Below the pieces are notes generated by a model. It had not been told where the DNA came from and searched no databases. It saw only the letters and a program-made list of their open reading frames with translations. 64,000 nucleotides of DNA from contig JBAXOA010000009.1 of the NCBI GenBank assembly GCA_037133495.1, positions 4,698 to 68,697 of the forward strand, written 5' to 3'. This document shows positions 34,447 to 42,737 of this stretch, in pieces (position 1 is the stretch's first letter; the number at the start of each line of letters is the position of its first letter). The position numbers were made by a program, and so were the translations under genes. Source of the DNA: JAAFHB01 sp037133495. GTDB lineage: Bacteria; Bacteroidota; Bacteroidia; Bacteroidales; Prolixibacteraceae.

Positions 34447-35796
34447 ATGTCAAACAGAAGAGAATTTATTCAGAAATCGGCAGTTGGTGCTGCCGGTTTG
34501 ACCTTAGGTGGTATGACCATGAGTGCAAAAAGTTATGGCAGAATAATTGGCGCAAACGATCGGGTTCAGGTTGGAATCCTTGGCTTTTCGGGCCGGTTTG
34601 AAGGTGCCTTGGGGCTGGCATTTCAAAAATACGCGAAGGAGATGAATTTTGAATTTTCTGCCGTTTGCGATCTTTGGAACAAGCGACGTCAGGATGGTAT
34701 CAACTGGGTCAAAAAACACAATGATACAACTCCCCTTGAGGCCCGGAATACTGATGAGTTGTTTGATAAAAAACTTGATGCGGTCATTATTTCAACTGCA
34801 GATTTTCAGCATGCCGTTTTATGTGGCGAATCTGTTCGTGCAGGTCTAAATGTGTATTGCGAAAAACCTTTTGCGGAGACTATGGATGATGCTATTTTTG
34901 CTAAAAAAGCGGTTATTGAGTCTGGTAAGGTTGTTCAGATTGGCTCGCAGCGCCGTTCCGGTGCTAATTATCAGGCGGCTCATAATTTTATTCAGGAAGG
35001 AAAATTTGGGAAGATTTGCGCCGTTGAAATGACATGGAATGTAAACCAGCCCGGGAGATGGCGTCGTCCTGCAGAGGTTGCCTCCATTAAAGAATCGGAT
35101 ACTGATTGGAAACGTTTTCTGCTGAACCGCCCGTTTGAGAAATGGGATCCTCGCAAATATTTGGAATTCAGATTATTCTGGCCTTTTTCGTCGGGAATTC
35201 CCGGACAATGGATGGCTCACCAAATCGATACTGTGCACTGGTTTTCTCACCTGCCCCATCCAAGATCGGTTGCTGCTAATGGCGGAATTTATGTTTGGAA
35301 AGATGGTCGCAGAAATTTTGATACGATGACGGCTGTTTTCGACTACGGCCCGCTGGATAATTTGGATGAAGGTTTTCAGGTAATCTATTCTTCCCGTCAG
35401 ACCAATGAATCCGGAGGTACCAAAGAGTGGTATTTCTCAAATGGCGGGAAGCTCGATCTCGACACAAACAAAGTAACGTCCGAAGGTGGGCTTAAAGAAA
35501 AGTATGCTAAAGATATGGGAATGAAAGCCAATTTACTGGCCGATTATGAACTGCCGCAATCAAAAGTAGAAACGGATTCAAATACAGGAGCTGATGCTTT
35601 GACAAATGCGCATATGAAGAATTGGATGGATTGTGTTCGTGCCAATAATCCGAAGACCAATGCACCTGTTGATGCCGGCTACAGCCATTCAATTGCAAAT
35701 ATTATGACTACTGCAGCACTTCGGACAGGTCAAAAGGCTACGTTCGACGAAAAAACTCAACAAGTAATGGCCGGAGGAAAAGTTTTTAAATATTAA
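34447..35796 (+). CDS. Gfo/Idh/MocA family oxidoreductase, Tat-exported (second)
   Basis: 449 residues with a Tat signal (NRREFIQKSAVGAAG) and a Rossmann N-terminal domain (QVGILGFSGRF, then DLWNKRR). EKPFAETMDDA and GSQRRSG are family landmarks. It is longer than the first oxidoreductase of this window and belongs to the group with a large C-terminal insertion. It probably oxidises or otherwise processes a sugar in the periplasm, together with the sulfatase upstream. A very strong terminator follows. Confidence 0.88.
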   Translation: MSNRREFIQKSAVGAAGLTLGGMTMSAKSYGRIIGANDRVQVGILGFSGRFEGALGLAFQKYAKEMNFEFSAVCDLWNKRRQDGINWVKKHNDTTPLEARNTDELFDKKLDAVIISTADFQHAVLCGESVRAGLNVYCEKPFAETMDDAIFAKKAVIESGKVVQIGSQRRSGANYQAAHNFIQEGKFGKICAVEMTWNVNQPGRWRRPAEVASIKESDTDWKRFLLNRPFEKWDPRKYLEFRLFWPFSSGIPGQWMAHQIDTVHWFSHLPHPRSVAANGGIYVWKDGRRNFDTMTAVFDYGPLDNLDEGFQVIYSSRQTNESGGTKEWYFSNGGKLDLDTNKVTSEGGLKEKYAKDMGMKANLLADYELPQSKVETDSNTGADALTNAHMKNWMDCVRANNPKTNAPVDAGYSHSIANIMTTAALRTGQKATFDEKTQQVMAGGKVFKY

Positions 35797-35818
35797 ACCG
35801 TAAGGCAATTCCAAATTA

Positions 35819-35868
35819 AAAAGAACCAACAGACACATTACCGGTATAGTGTCTGTTGGTTCTTTTTT
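35819..35868. terminator. Strong intrinsic terminator
   Basis: An 18-bp perfect stem (35819-35836 with 35849-35866; core GAACCAACAGACAC) with a 12-nt loop and flanking A and T runs. It ends the sulfatase/oxidoreductase block and could also act against minus-strand transcription. Confidence 0.9.
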
Positions 35869-36031
35869 ATGAATCATATTTTTCGCGAAACTCCCCTTCT
35901 TTGCGATTATGTTTTAAAATTCAAGAGGATCATTTTCTGCTAAATAATTAAGGAATAGCAAAATCAATGAAAATTGAACATTTTGAAGGCTAAGTGCAGA
36001 CAATGAATCAAGCCTGAGTAGTCCGGAACCT

Positions 36032-37279
36032 TTAAGAATTTGTAAAAAGCGGTATTACAAGCAGCACCAATGACAAGGCAATTAAAACAACAACAGCGCT
36101 CCAGCCGATGATATTATTTACCGGCTTGTTGACATATTTACCCATAATTTTTTTGTTGTTTACCAACAACATCATGCAAACCAAAATTACAGGTAAATAG
36201 ATACCATTAAGAACCTGAGACCCCAATGAAATTTTGATCAGGGGTGCGTCTGGAATTAATATAATTGCCGCACCAATAATCAGAATACTTGTATAAAGTA
36301 TAAAAAATTCTTTGGCTTCGTTCCATTTTTTATCAATACCAGCCTCAAATCCAAAGGCTTCGCTAACGTAAAAGGCAGTTGCAAGAGGTAAAATAGTAGC
36401 CGAAAAAATTGACGCTATGAAAAGTCCGAATGCAAAAACCTGAGACGAAAATTCCCCGGCAAGTGGGCTCAAAGCTAAGGCTGCATCTTTAGCTTCGTTT
36501 ATCTGAATCCCATTTACGTGCAGCGTGGAAGCACAGGCTACCATAATAAAGAAAGCAACAACAACAGTTGCCGTACAACCCACAACAATATCAATAATCG
36601 AATATTTGAAATTTTTCATTTTCAAACCTTTTTCAATTACTGAAGACTGCATATAAAATAGCATCCATGGAGCAATTGTTGTGCCGATCAGACCAATAAT
36701 CATAGAAATACTGCGGGAATTAATTTCCAGCTGAGGATGTATGATGGAACGACCTATCTCGCCCCAATGAGGCTTGCCCATTATGGCAGAAACAACATAC
36801 ATCAGCAATGAGACGCTGAACAGAAGAAAGATCCGCTCTGCAATTTTATAGGTCCCTTTAACAACCAAAAACCAAACCAAAAAACCAACGACCGGCACTG
36901 AGATATATTTACTGACTCCAAAAACCTCCATACTACCGGCAACACCAGCGAATTCTGTGGTAGTATTGCCAATATCAGCAATTAGCAATCCGACAAATAT
37001 GAAAAAAGTAACCTTTACGCCGGCATTTTCACGAATAAGGTCGGCAAGTCCTTTGCCAGTGACAATTCCCATCCGGGCATTCATTTCCTGGATGACAACA
37101 AGAACGATGAAGGAAGGGATTAGCGTCCAGATCAAATTATAACCATACACAGCAGCTGCAACCGAATAGGTTGTAATTCCACCCGCATCGTTATCAACAC
37201 TTCCGGTAATAATTCCGGGACCTAAAATAGCGGCAAACAGTGCAAGCTTTTGGAAAAATGATTTTCTATTCTTTAACAT
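36032..37279 (-). CDS. Nramp-related divalent metal transporter
   Basis: Inner-membrane transporter, 415 residues with about 11 helices. The helix-1 site reads GSVDNDAGGITTYSV instead of the usual DPGN, and helix 6 reads GTTIAPWMLFYMQ, with Ala where Nramp has the metal-selective Met. This is the pattern I recall for Nramp-related magnesium/manganese transporters (NRMT), so Mg2+ or Mn2+ is more likely than Fe2+. It lies 12 bp after the PRC/MgtE-N/CBS gene and is surely cotranscribed with it, which supports a Mg2+ role. Confidence 0.85.
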   Translation of the reverse strand: MLKNRKSFFQKLALFAAILGPGIITGSVDNDAGGITTYSVAAAVYGYNLIWTLIPSFIVLVVIQEMNARMGIVTGKGLADLIRENAGVKVTFFIFVGLLIADIGNTTTEFAGVAGSMEVFGVSKYISVPVVGFLVWFLVVKGTYKIAERIFLLFSVSLLMYVVSAIMGKPHWGEIGRSIIHPQLEINSRSISMIIGLIGTTIAPWMLFYMQSSVIEKGLKMKNFKYSIIDIVVGCTATVVVAFFIMVACASTLHVNGIQINEAKDAALALSPLAGEFSSQVFAFGLFIASIFSATILPLATAFYVSEAFGFEAGIDKKWNEAKEFFILYTSILIIGAAIILIPDAPLIKISLGSQVLNGIYLPVILVCMMLLVNNKKIMGKYVNKPVNNIIGWSAVVVLIALSLVLLVIPLFTNS

Positions 37280-37291
37280 TACCCAATGCCT

Positions 37292-38560
37292 CTATTTATT
37301 AGTTCTTCGTTTTTTAATCAAATCTTCGATAACGTCGTCAATTACAACCATACCTTTAAGAACATTCATCTTATCGACAACCGGTATCGCGAGCAGATTA
37401 TACTTGGAGACAATTTCAGCAACTTCATTAATCTTCTGATAATCACGCAAATGAACCGGCGAAGGTTTCATAATCTGCTTAATCCGAACATCAGGAGGCG
37501 AAATAACAACATCACGTATCGAAAAAGTGGCTAATAAAATCTCGCTTTCATCGGTAACAAAAAGATTGTAGAGCGTTTCGAATTCCGGCTTTTTATTTCG
37601 CAATTCAGTCAGCACTTCCTCAATGGTAGTGTTCTGATTGAAAGACAATACTTCAGATGACATAATACTTCCTACAGTATGATCCGGATAAACAAGCAAT
37701 TCCCTTACCTCCTGCGAGGTATCTTTTTCCATTTCATTAAGCAGCAGTTCTGCTTTTTCGTCTTCCAACGCATCAAGAATATCGGCAACTTCATCGGCCG
37801 GCATTTTGTCAAGTACATCAGCTGCTTTTTCGATCGAAAGACTTTCGAGGATGTGAACCTGTGTTTCAGTGTCCAGTTCCTCCATTACATCGGCTGCCTT
37901 TTCATCATCGAGGGCCGAAAATACTTCCGCACTTGCTTTTCGCCCTAAATCTTCAATAATATCCGCAAGGTCGGAAGGATGCAGCGTCTGAAGTTTTGCA
38001 TAACTTTTTGAAAGTTTAATATTCAGACTAGAGGTATCTATCGTTTCAACATCTTCCCAAAGAATAAATTTTGATGGAATAGTTGCATTAAAGAGCGATA
38101 AAGTAAATTTCAAAGGCTTGACGATTCCAATCCGGCGAAGCAACCCTTCAATACCAATATCAACAGCTACTGCAAAAGTATCGTTAACAATAGTAACCAG
38201 CCGGACATCGTTGACCCGCACAAGTTTGCGGCCGTTGATATCGACGATTTGATTATCAAGAACTGCCATAACCAGATAAAGACTGCTATTAATCTGATCA
38301 TCAGACAATTCAATTAGCTGATCGCAAATAACCTTTACTTTGCCATTAACCTTGTCGACATGGAAATTTTGGAAGGAATAAAATGCGATTTGATTTTTAT
38401 TTTTAATCTTGATGCCATGAACAACCGGATGCCCTGAAGCATGATTTGAAGAATCGGGATCAACCAATAAATCCTTAACGGTACCAACGCATTTGCCATT
38501 GGTATCGAATGCCTTTTCTCCAATTATACGGCTTAAATAAAATGTGGTTATTGATGTCAT
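37292..38560 (-). CDS. PRC-barrel / MgtE-N / CBS-pair regulatory protein for metal transport
   Basis: 422 residues from ATG 38560; an in-frame upstream start adds 13 residues but the AGGAGG 5-6 nt before 38560 decides. In order: two PRC-barrel-like stretches (about 8-175), the MgtE N-terminal superhelix with repeated LHPSDLADIIEDL, ALDDEKAADVMEEL and EKAADVLDKMPADEVADIL (about 195-285), and two CBS domains (about 290-420). It has no transmembrane helix, so it is the cytosolic gate of an MgtE-like system without the pore, paired with the downstream Nramp-like pore. In MgtE this part senses Mg2+; the same is inferred here. Confidence 0.88.
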   Translation of the reverse strand: MTSITTFYLSRIIGEKAFDTNGKCVGTVKDLLVDPDSSNHASGHPVVHGIKIKNKNQIAFYSFQNFHVDKVNGKVKVICDQLIELSDDQINSSLYLVMAVLDNQIVDINGRKLVRVNDVRLVTIVNDTFAVAVDIGIEGLLRRIGIVKPLKFTLSLFNATIPSKFILWEDVETIDTSSLNIKLSKSYAKLQTLHPSDLADIIEDLGRKASAEVFSALDDEKAADVMEELDTETQVHILESLSIEKAADVLDKMPADEVADILDALEDEKAELLLNEMEKDTSQEVRELLVYPDHTVGSIMSSEVLSFNQNTTIEEVLTELRNKKPEFETLYNLFVTDESEILLATFSIRDVVISPPDVRIKQIMKPSPVHLRDYQKINEVAEIVSKYNLLAIPVVDKMNVLKGMVVIDDVIEDLIKKRRTNK

Positions 38561-38694
38561 GAGCACCTCCTTGCTTTTGGGATATAACAAGGAGCACATA
38601 CCGAAGGCTTCTCTGCTATATCAGGTTAATAATTAATGTACTCGCAGGCCCCTCGTCCATTGGTTTAAATAATATTAATTGTACCGCAAAAGTA
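38561..38694 (-). ncRNA. Structured 5-prime leader, candidate metal riboswitch
   Basis: A -7 box TACTTTTG (38687-38694, minus) would start a leader of about 120 nt for the metal-regulator gene. In the RNA, GAUAUAGCAG (38622-38613) pairs with UUGUUAUAUC (38590-38581). The segment CUCCUUG (38594-38588) is exactly complementary to CAAGGAG (38573-38567), which contains the Shine-Dalgarno, so the two pairings exclude each other. A loop segment CCUUCG can pair with CGAGGG upstream, a possible pseudoknot. I do not match it to a known class. The gap 38561-38973 otherwise holds only an R2 copy. Confidence 0.5.
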
Positions 38695-38891
38695 GGTTTT
38701 TTGTTCAAAGAAAAAAATCATTCTGAAATTAAAATAAATTAAATTAGCGTTAAATAAAATTGTCCTGATTTCAGGATTTGTATTGCAGTTAAAAAGTCTG
38801 AATTCAAGAGTTGATTCTGGAAATTAAGTTGTAGAAACAAAATAATGTCGTTTTATTTCTCGGTCCATTTATTTAAATCCTATTCATTAGT

Positions 38892-38952
38892 GATCATTTT
38901 CAAATAAAAATGAAAGTCAAAAATGAGACATTAAATCTTTCCGATTACTTGT
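38892..38952 (+). repeat. R2 dispersed repeat, copy 3
   Basis: 61 bp, gap-free match to the copies at 4577 and 9677. Here it faces the 3-prime end of the TPR gene rather than a downstream start. Its internal ATG opens a frame of 56 codons running antisense into that gene. Confidence 0.85.
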
Positions 38953-38973
38953 TTTCATGCATTTATGAGATAT

Positions 38974-39255
38974 TTAGGGATTGTAGAAATCTTTGTGAAA
39001 AAATCCCAGAATATTCTGAATCATCAGACAGTACGATTCAGCCTTTTTATCTGATGGAAATAGCTCTAAAAATAAGGTAAATTGGTTGAGAGCATCACCC
39101 CATCGCTGTAGTTTATAATATATTTCTCCCTTTAGGAATATTACTTCCGCATGGTTGGCAACTGACAATTGGCATAGGATGGCCAATGCCTCTTCAGTTT
39201 TGTTCAGCTCTAGTGCTTCCCTGGCATTTAAAATAATAAGTTCCAACTCGCTCAT
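38974..39255 (-). CDS. Small TPR-like protein
   Basis: 93 residues from the ATG at 39255; an adjacent GTG one codon earlier is the alternative. Two TPR-like helix pairs are visible (ELNKTEEALAILCQLSV and YYKLQRWGDALNQFTLFLELFPSDKKAESY). It begins inside the stop codon of the glycerate kinase gene (ATGA), so the two are translationally coupled. No function known; small TPR proteins usually mediate protein contacts. Confidence 0.78.
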   Translation of the reverse strand: MSELELIILNAREALELNKTEEALAILCQLSVANHAEVIFLKGEIYYKLQRWGDALNQFTLFLELFPSDKKAESYCLMIQNILGFFHKDFYNP

Positions 39256-40376
39256 CACTTAAAGGGTTTAAGAAGTTTACCTAACTCGTAAGCGAGTGAT
39301 CTGGTCAGATCAAACGCATTTCCCATCGCTTCCGTGAGTGGTAACGGACCGTTTGTGATTGAGAAAATACCGTCAAAAAGGAAGGAAGCTTCCTGCTTGA
39401 CGGTACCGCCAATGGCTATGACCGGAATTTTGGCCTGTCGCGCGGCAGCAGCAATGGCAGCCGGCCCCTTCCCCTGACAAGTCTGCAAGTCGATACAACC
39501 TTCACCGGTGATCACTAAATCACAATTCTTCAAATCATTAAACACTCCAAGAAGATCCATAATGAGTGCTGCACCACTTTCTATCCGGGCATTAAACAGA
39601 GCAATTAATGGTATTGCAATTCCACCTGCCGCTCCGCCACCTACAGTTTCAACCAAATTTTTTCCGGAAAATTGTTCTAATATGGTGATATAATTATTAA
39701 AGCCCAAATTCAGATCATTGACCATTTGAGGAGTTGCCCCTTTTTGCGGTCCATAAATTGCAGCAGCGCCATTTTCACCCAGCAACGGGTTGGTAACGTC
39801 AGAAGCGATTAAAATTTCACAGGCTAACAGTTCCGTTTTCACATTTTCGGAATGAATTTTAGTGATCTGAATCAAGCCTCCACCTCCTTCCATTACTTCA
39901 TCACCAATATTATCGTCAAGTTTAAATCCCAAAGCTTTTAACATTCCAATCCCACCATCGACCGTTGCGCTACCTCCAACTCCTAAAATTATCTTCTTTG
40001 CGCCAAGATTAATCGCTGCCTCAATTAGTTCACCTGTGCCCCTGGAAGAGGCAATAATCGGATTTAACTCATTATCTACCAATAATTTAATGCCAGAGGC
40101 TTCGGCCATTTCAATGATCGCCAAGTTTATTCCGGCGATCCATCCAAACCGGGAGTCAATGATCCGGCCTAAAGGATCATGAACCTTGACCGGTACAAAA
40201 ATTCCACCCAAAGCAGTCACCAGAATTTCGGCGGTCCCGTCTCCCCCATCAGCTAACGGGTGCTTAATCAGCTCCAGCGTTTTATTAGCCATTATCAGTC
40301 CTTCTGCGATTGCATTCGCAAAATCAGAAGCTGAAAGCGATCCTTTCATGGCATTCGGGGCAATCAAAATTCGCAT
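39255..40376 (-). CDS. Glycerate kinase, GarK/GlxK type
   Basis: Glycerate kinase type 1, 373 residues. Landmarks: MRILIAPNAMKGSLSA at the N-terminus, HPLADGGDGTAEIL, IILGVGGSATVDGGIGML and LVITGEGCIDLQT. It makes phosphoglycerate from D-glycerate, linking glyoxylate or sugar-acid use to glycolysis. It overlaps the small TPR gene by its stop codon. The next gene upstream (RelA) is 92 bp away, so this is probably a two-gene unit. Confidence 0.93.
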   Translation of the reverse strand: MRILIAPNAMKGSLSASDFANAIAEGLIMANKTLELIKHPLADGGDGTAEILVTALGGIFVPVKVHDPLGRIIDSRFGWIAGINLAIIEMAEASGIKLLVDNELNPIIASSRGTGELIEAAINLGAKKIILGVGGSATVDGGIGMLKALGFKLDDNIGDEVMEGGGGLIQITKIHSENVKTELLACEILIASDVTNPLLGENGAAAIYGPQKGATPQMVNDLNLGFNNYITILEQFSGKNLVETVGGGAAGGIAIPLIALFNARIESGAALIMDLLGVFNDLKNCDLVITGEGCIDLQTCQGKGPAAIAAAARQAKIPVIAIGGTVKQEASFLFDGIFSITNGPLPLTEAMGNAFDLTRSLAYELGKLLKPFK

Positions 40377-40468
40377 AGTTGGGTAAAGTAATTGTCAATG
40401 ATTAATGTTCAATATATAATTTATAAAATATCAGCTCCACAAATTTTCAGGTTTAAAACACTCATAAA

Positions 40469-42661
40469 TCAGGCATCTGCACGGCTGACAATGTGAACTC
40501 CTTTAATATTTTTCAATTTTTGCATCAGAAAATCAAGATGTTCCAGATCATTTACAAAAACCCGAAGGGTGCCGTCGAATGCTTTTTCTTCTGAATTAAT
40601 GGCAATTGAACGCATCTGTATTCCAACCTCTTTCGAGATTATTCTTGAGATATCCGTAACAATGCCCACCCTATCGGATCCGGAAATATGAATGGAAGCC
40701 TGAAAGGCATTTCTTTTTCCCGTCGCACGCCATTTTACTCGAATAATTCTGTACGGATAACGTTCAATCAGCTGTTTGGCATTCGGGCAGGTGACGCGGT
40801 GAATTTTAATTCCTTCAAGAATGGTTACAAATCCAAATATTTCATCCCCAAAAATTGGGTTACAACAAACCGCCAATTTATAATTTACATCTTTCAGGTT
40901 ATTATCAATTACCAGAAAATCATCGTTATTATCAAACGACAACTCTTTAACATCCTGTACCGGAAGAAGTTCTGCTAGTTTTTCCTGCTGTGATTCTTCA
41001 CGTCTTCCAATAATCACCTCTTTTATTTCAAGCGTATCGAGTTTTCCGACAGAAATATTGTAATAGAGATCCGCAGCAAGTTTCAGTTTATAATGTTTTA
41101 GCAGGTTCCGAATTAGCAAATCAGTTAAGTCAATTTTCCAATTTTTAAACTTTCGCCGCAAGATCTCTTTGCCATTTTCCGCTTCCCGCTTGTGATCTTC
41201 GTTTAAGCTTGCCTTAATCCTTGTTTTGGCTTTTGAAGTAACTACAATATCGAGCCAGTCAAGTTTGGGTTTCTGACTATTTGAAGTCTCAACAGCAATC
41301 TGATCGCCATTTTTAAGCTGGTACTTTAAAGTTACCAGCTTTCCGTTGACCTTTCCTCCAACACACTTATCCCCTACTTTGGAATGAATTTCATAAGCAA
41401 AATCAAGAAGAGTCGCTCCCGACCGGAGTTTGATCAAATCACCTTTGGGCGTGAAGACAAAAATTTCGTCTGAAAATATGTTGACTTTAAAGTCGTCGAT
41501 AATATCAACCGGATTAAGCTGAGGATTTTCAAGGCTTTCGCGCACATTTTTGAGCCATTTATCAATTTCATCTCCACCTTTTCCCCCTTTATATCTCCAA
41601 TGAGCAGCCAGTCCATTTTCGGCAATATCATCCATGCGATGAGTTCTGATTTGCACTTCAACCCATCTCTGCCCAGACCCCAGCACTGTGGTATGTAATG
41701 ATTCATAGCCATTTGACTTAGGATAAGTGATCCAGTCTCTGAGCCGGTCAGGATTTGATATATACTCCTCGGTGACCACCGAAAAGACCTGCCAACAGGC
41801 TGCTTTCTCATTTTCCGGTTCCGAATTGAGGATGATGCGAATAGCAAATAGATCATATACTTCATGGAAATCAACCTTTTGACTTTGCATCTTATTCCAG
41901 ATGGAGTAGATTGATTTTGTTCTGGCCTTCATCTCAAAATCGAATCCTCTGCTTTGAAGTTTTTTTTCAATTGGCGATACAAATGCTGACACAAAACCTG
42001 CACGTTCTACAGCTGTCTCTTTAAGTTTTTCTACAATTGACTCATAATCATTGGGATGAAGAAATCTAAGTGCCAGATCCAATAGTTCGGAGTTCACTTT
42101 ATAGAGTCCTAAACGGTGTGCGAGCGGCGCATACAAATGCCATGTATCTACAGATAATCTCTCCCTGATTCCTGCAGGTTGCAGGTTCAGTGTCCGCATG
42201 TCCTGTAATTGATCGGCAATTTTTATTAAAATCACTTTAACATCACCCGAAAGAGTAAGCAAAAGACGTCTGAAATTCTCACTCTGAAAAGCAATATTTC
42301 CGGTATTTAGTGAATTGATTTTTATAATGCCATTTAGAATTACGGCAACATTGTTTCCAAACAGTTTCTTAACGTCTTCAAAAGAAAAATTTAATCCTTT
42401 TGGACCATAAACGTTATGCAATAACGATGATATAAGCGCATCGGTTGATAATCCGAGCTCCATAACCGCAATTCTCGCCACTGAAATGGAGTGATTAAGA
42501 ATAAATTCGCCCTCGTTCCATATAGTATTGCCAATGGCTTCGCCTGCAAAGTTGAAAGCCTTGTCGATGAGCTGCAAGTCATTGGCCGACAAATTCTTGG
42601 AATATTGGAAAATCAGTGCATTATAAGCGTTCTGTATTTTTTCGTTTAGCAATTGATCCAC
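40469..42661 (-). CDS. relA: RelA/SpoT family (p)ppGpp synthetase, degenerate hydrolase domain
   Basis: Long RSH protein, 730 residues. The HD domain (about 25-180) keeps H57 but reads LLHNVYGPKGL where active hydrolases have HDxxED: H82 is followed by Asn83, and Gly86-Pro87 replace Glu-Asp, so hydrolysis should be lost. The synthetase domain is intact: VYDLFAIRIIL, NGYESLHTTV and QIRTHRMDDIAE. TGS, a CCNP zinc-finger-like region (VCCNPIFGDE, RVTCPNAKQ) and a C-terminal ACT domain follow. This is the RelA-type pattern; a separate SpoT should exist elsewhere. It responds to amino-acid starvation on the ribosome. Confidence 0.93.
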   Translation of the reverse strand: MDQLLNEKIQNAYNALIFQYSKNLSANDLQLIDKAFNFAGEAIGNTIWNEGEFILNHSISVARIAVMELGLSTDALISSLLHNVYGPKGLNFSFEDVKKLFGNNVAVILNGIIKINSLNTGNIAFQSENFRRLLLTLSGDVKVILIKIADQLQDMRTLNLQPAGIRERLSVDTWHLYAPLAHRLGLYKVNSELLDLALRFLHPNDYESIVEKLKETAVERAGFVSAFVSPIEKKLQSRGFDFEMKARTKSIYSIWNKMQSQKVDFHEVYDLFAIRIILNSEPENEKAACWQVFSVVTEEYISNPDRLRDWITYPKSNGYESLHTTVLGSGQRWVEVQIRTHRMDDIAENGLAAHWRYKGGKGGDEIDKWLKNVRESLENPQLNPVDIIDDFKVNIFSDEIFVFTPKGDLIKLRSGATLLDFAYEIHSKVGDKCVGGKVNGKLVTLKYQLKNGDQIAVETSNSQKPKLDWLDIVVTSKAKTRIKASLNEDHKREAENGKEILRRKFKNWKIDLTDLLIRNLLKHYKLKLAADLYYNISVGKLDTLEIKEVIIGRREESQQEKLAELLPVQDVKELSFDNNDDFLVIDNNLKDVNYKLAVCCNPIFGDEIFGFVTILEGIKIHRVTCPNAKQLIERYPYRIIRVKWRATGKRNAFQASIHISGSDRVGIVTDISRIISKEVGIQMRSIAINSEEKAFDGTLRVFVNDLEHLDFLMQKLKNIKGVHIVSRADA

Positions 42662-42737
42662 GGCAGATAAACTTTTGTCAGAATAAAAATATTTAAATAC
42701 AAAATAATTGATAATTACCTATATTCGATAATGCCTG

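Noticed and set aside
35870..35944. 24-codon ORF after the terminator at 35819-35868
   Set aside because: Starts within bases of a strong terminator, no upstream signal, no recognisable sequence.
38892..39060. 56-codon ORF from R2 copy 3
   Set aside because: Most of it is antisense to the TPR gene; only the R2 part is shared with other copies.
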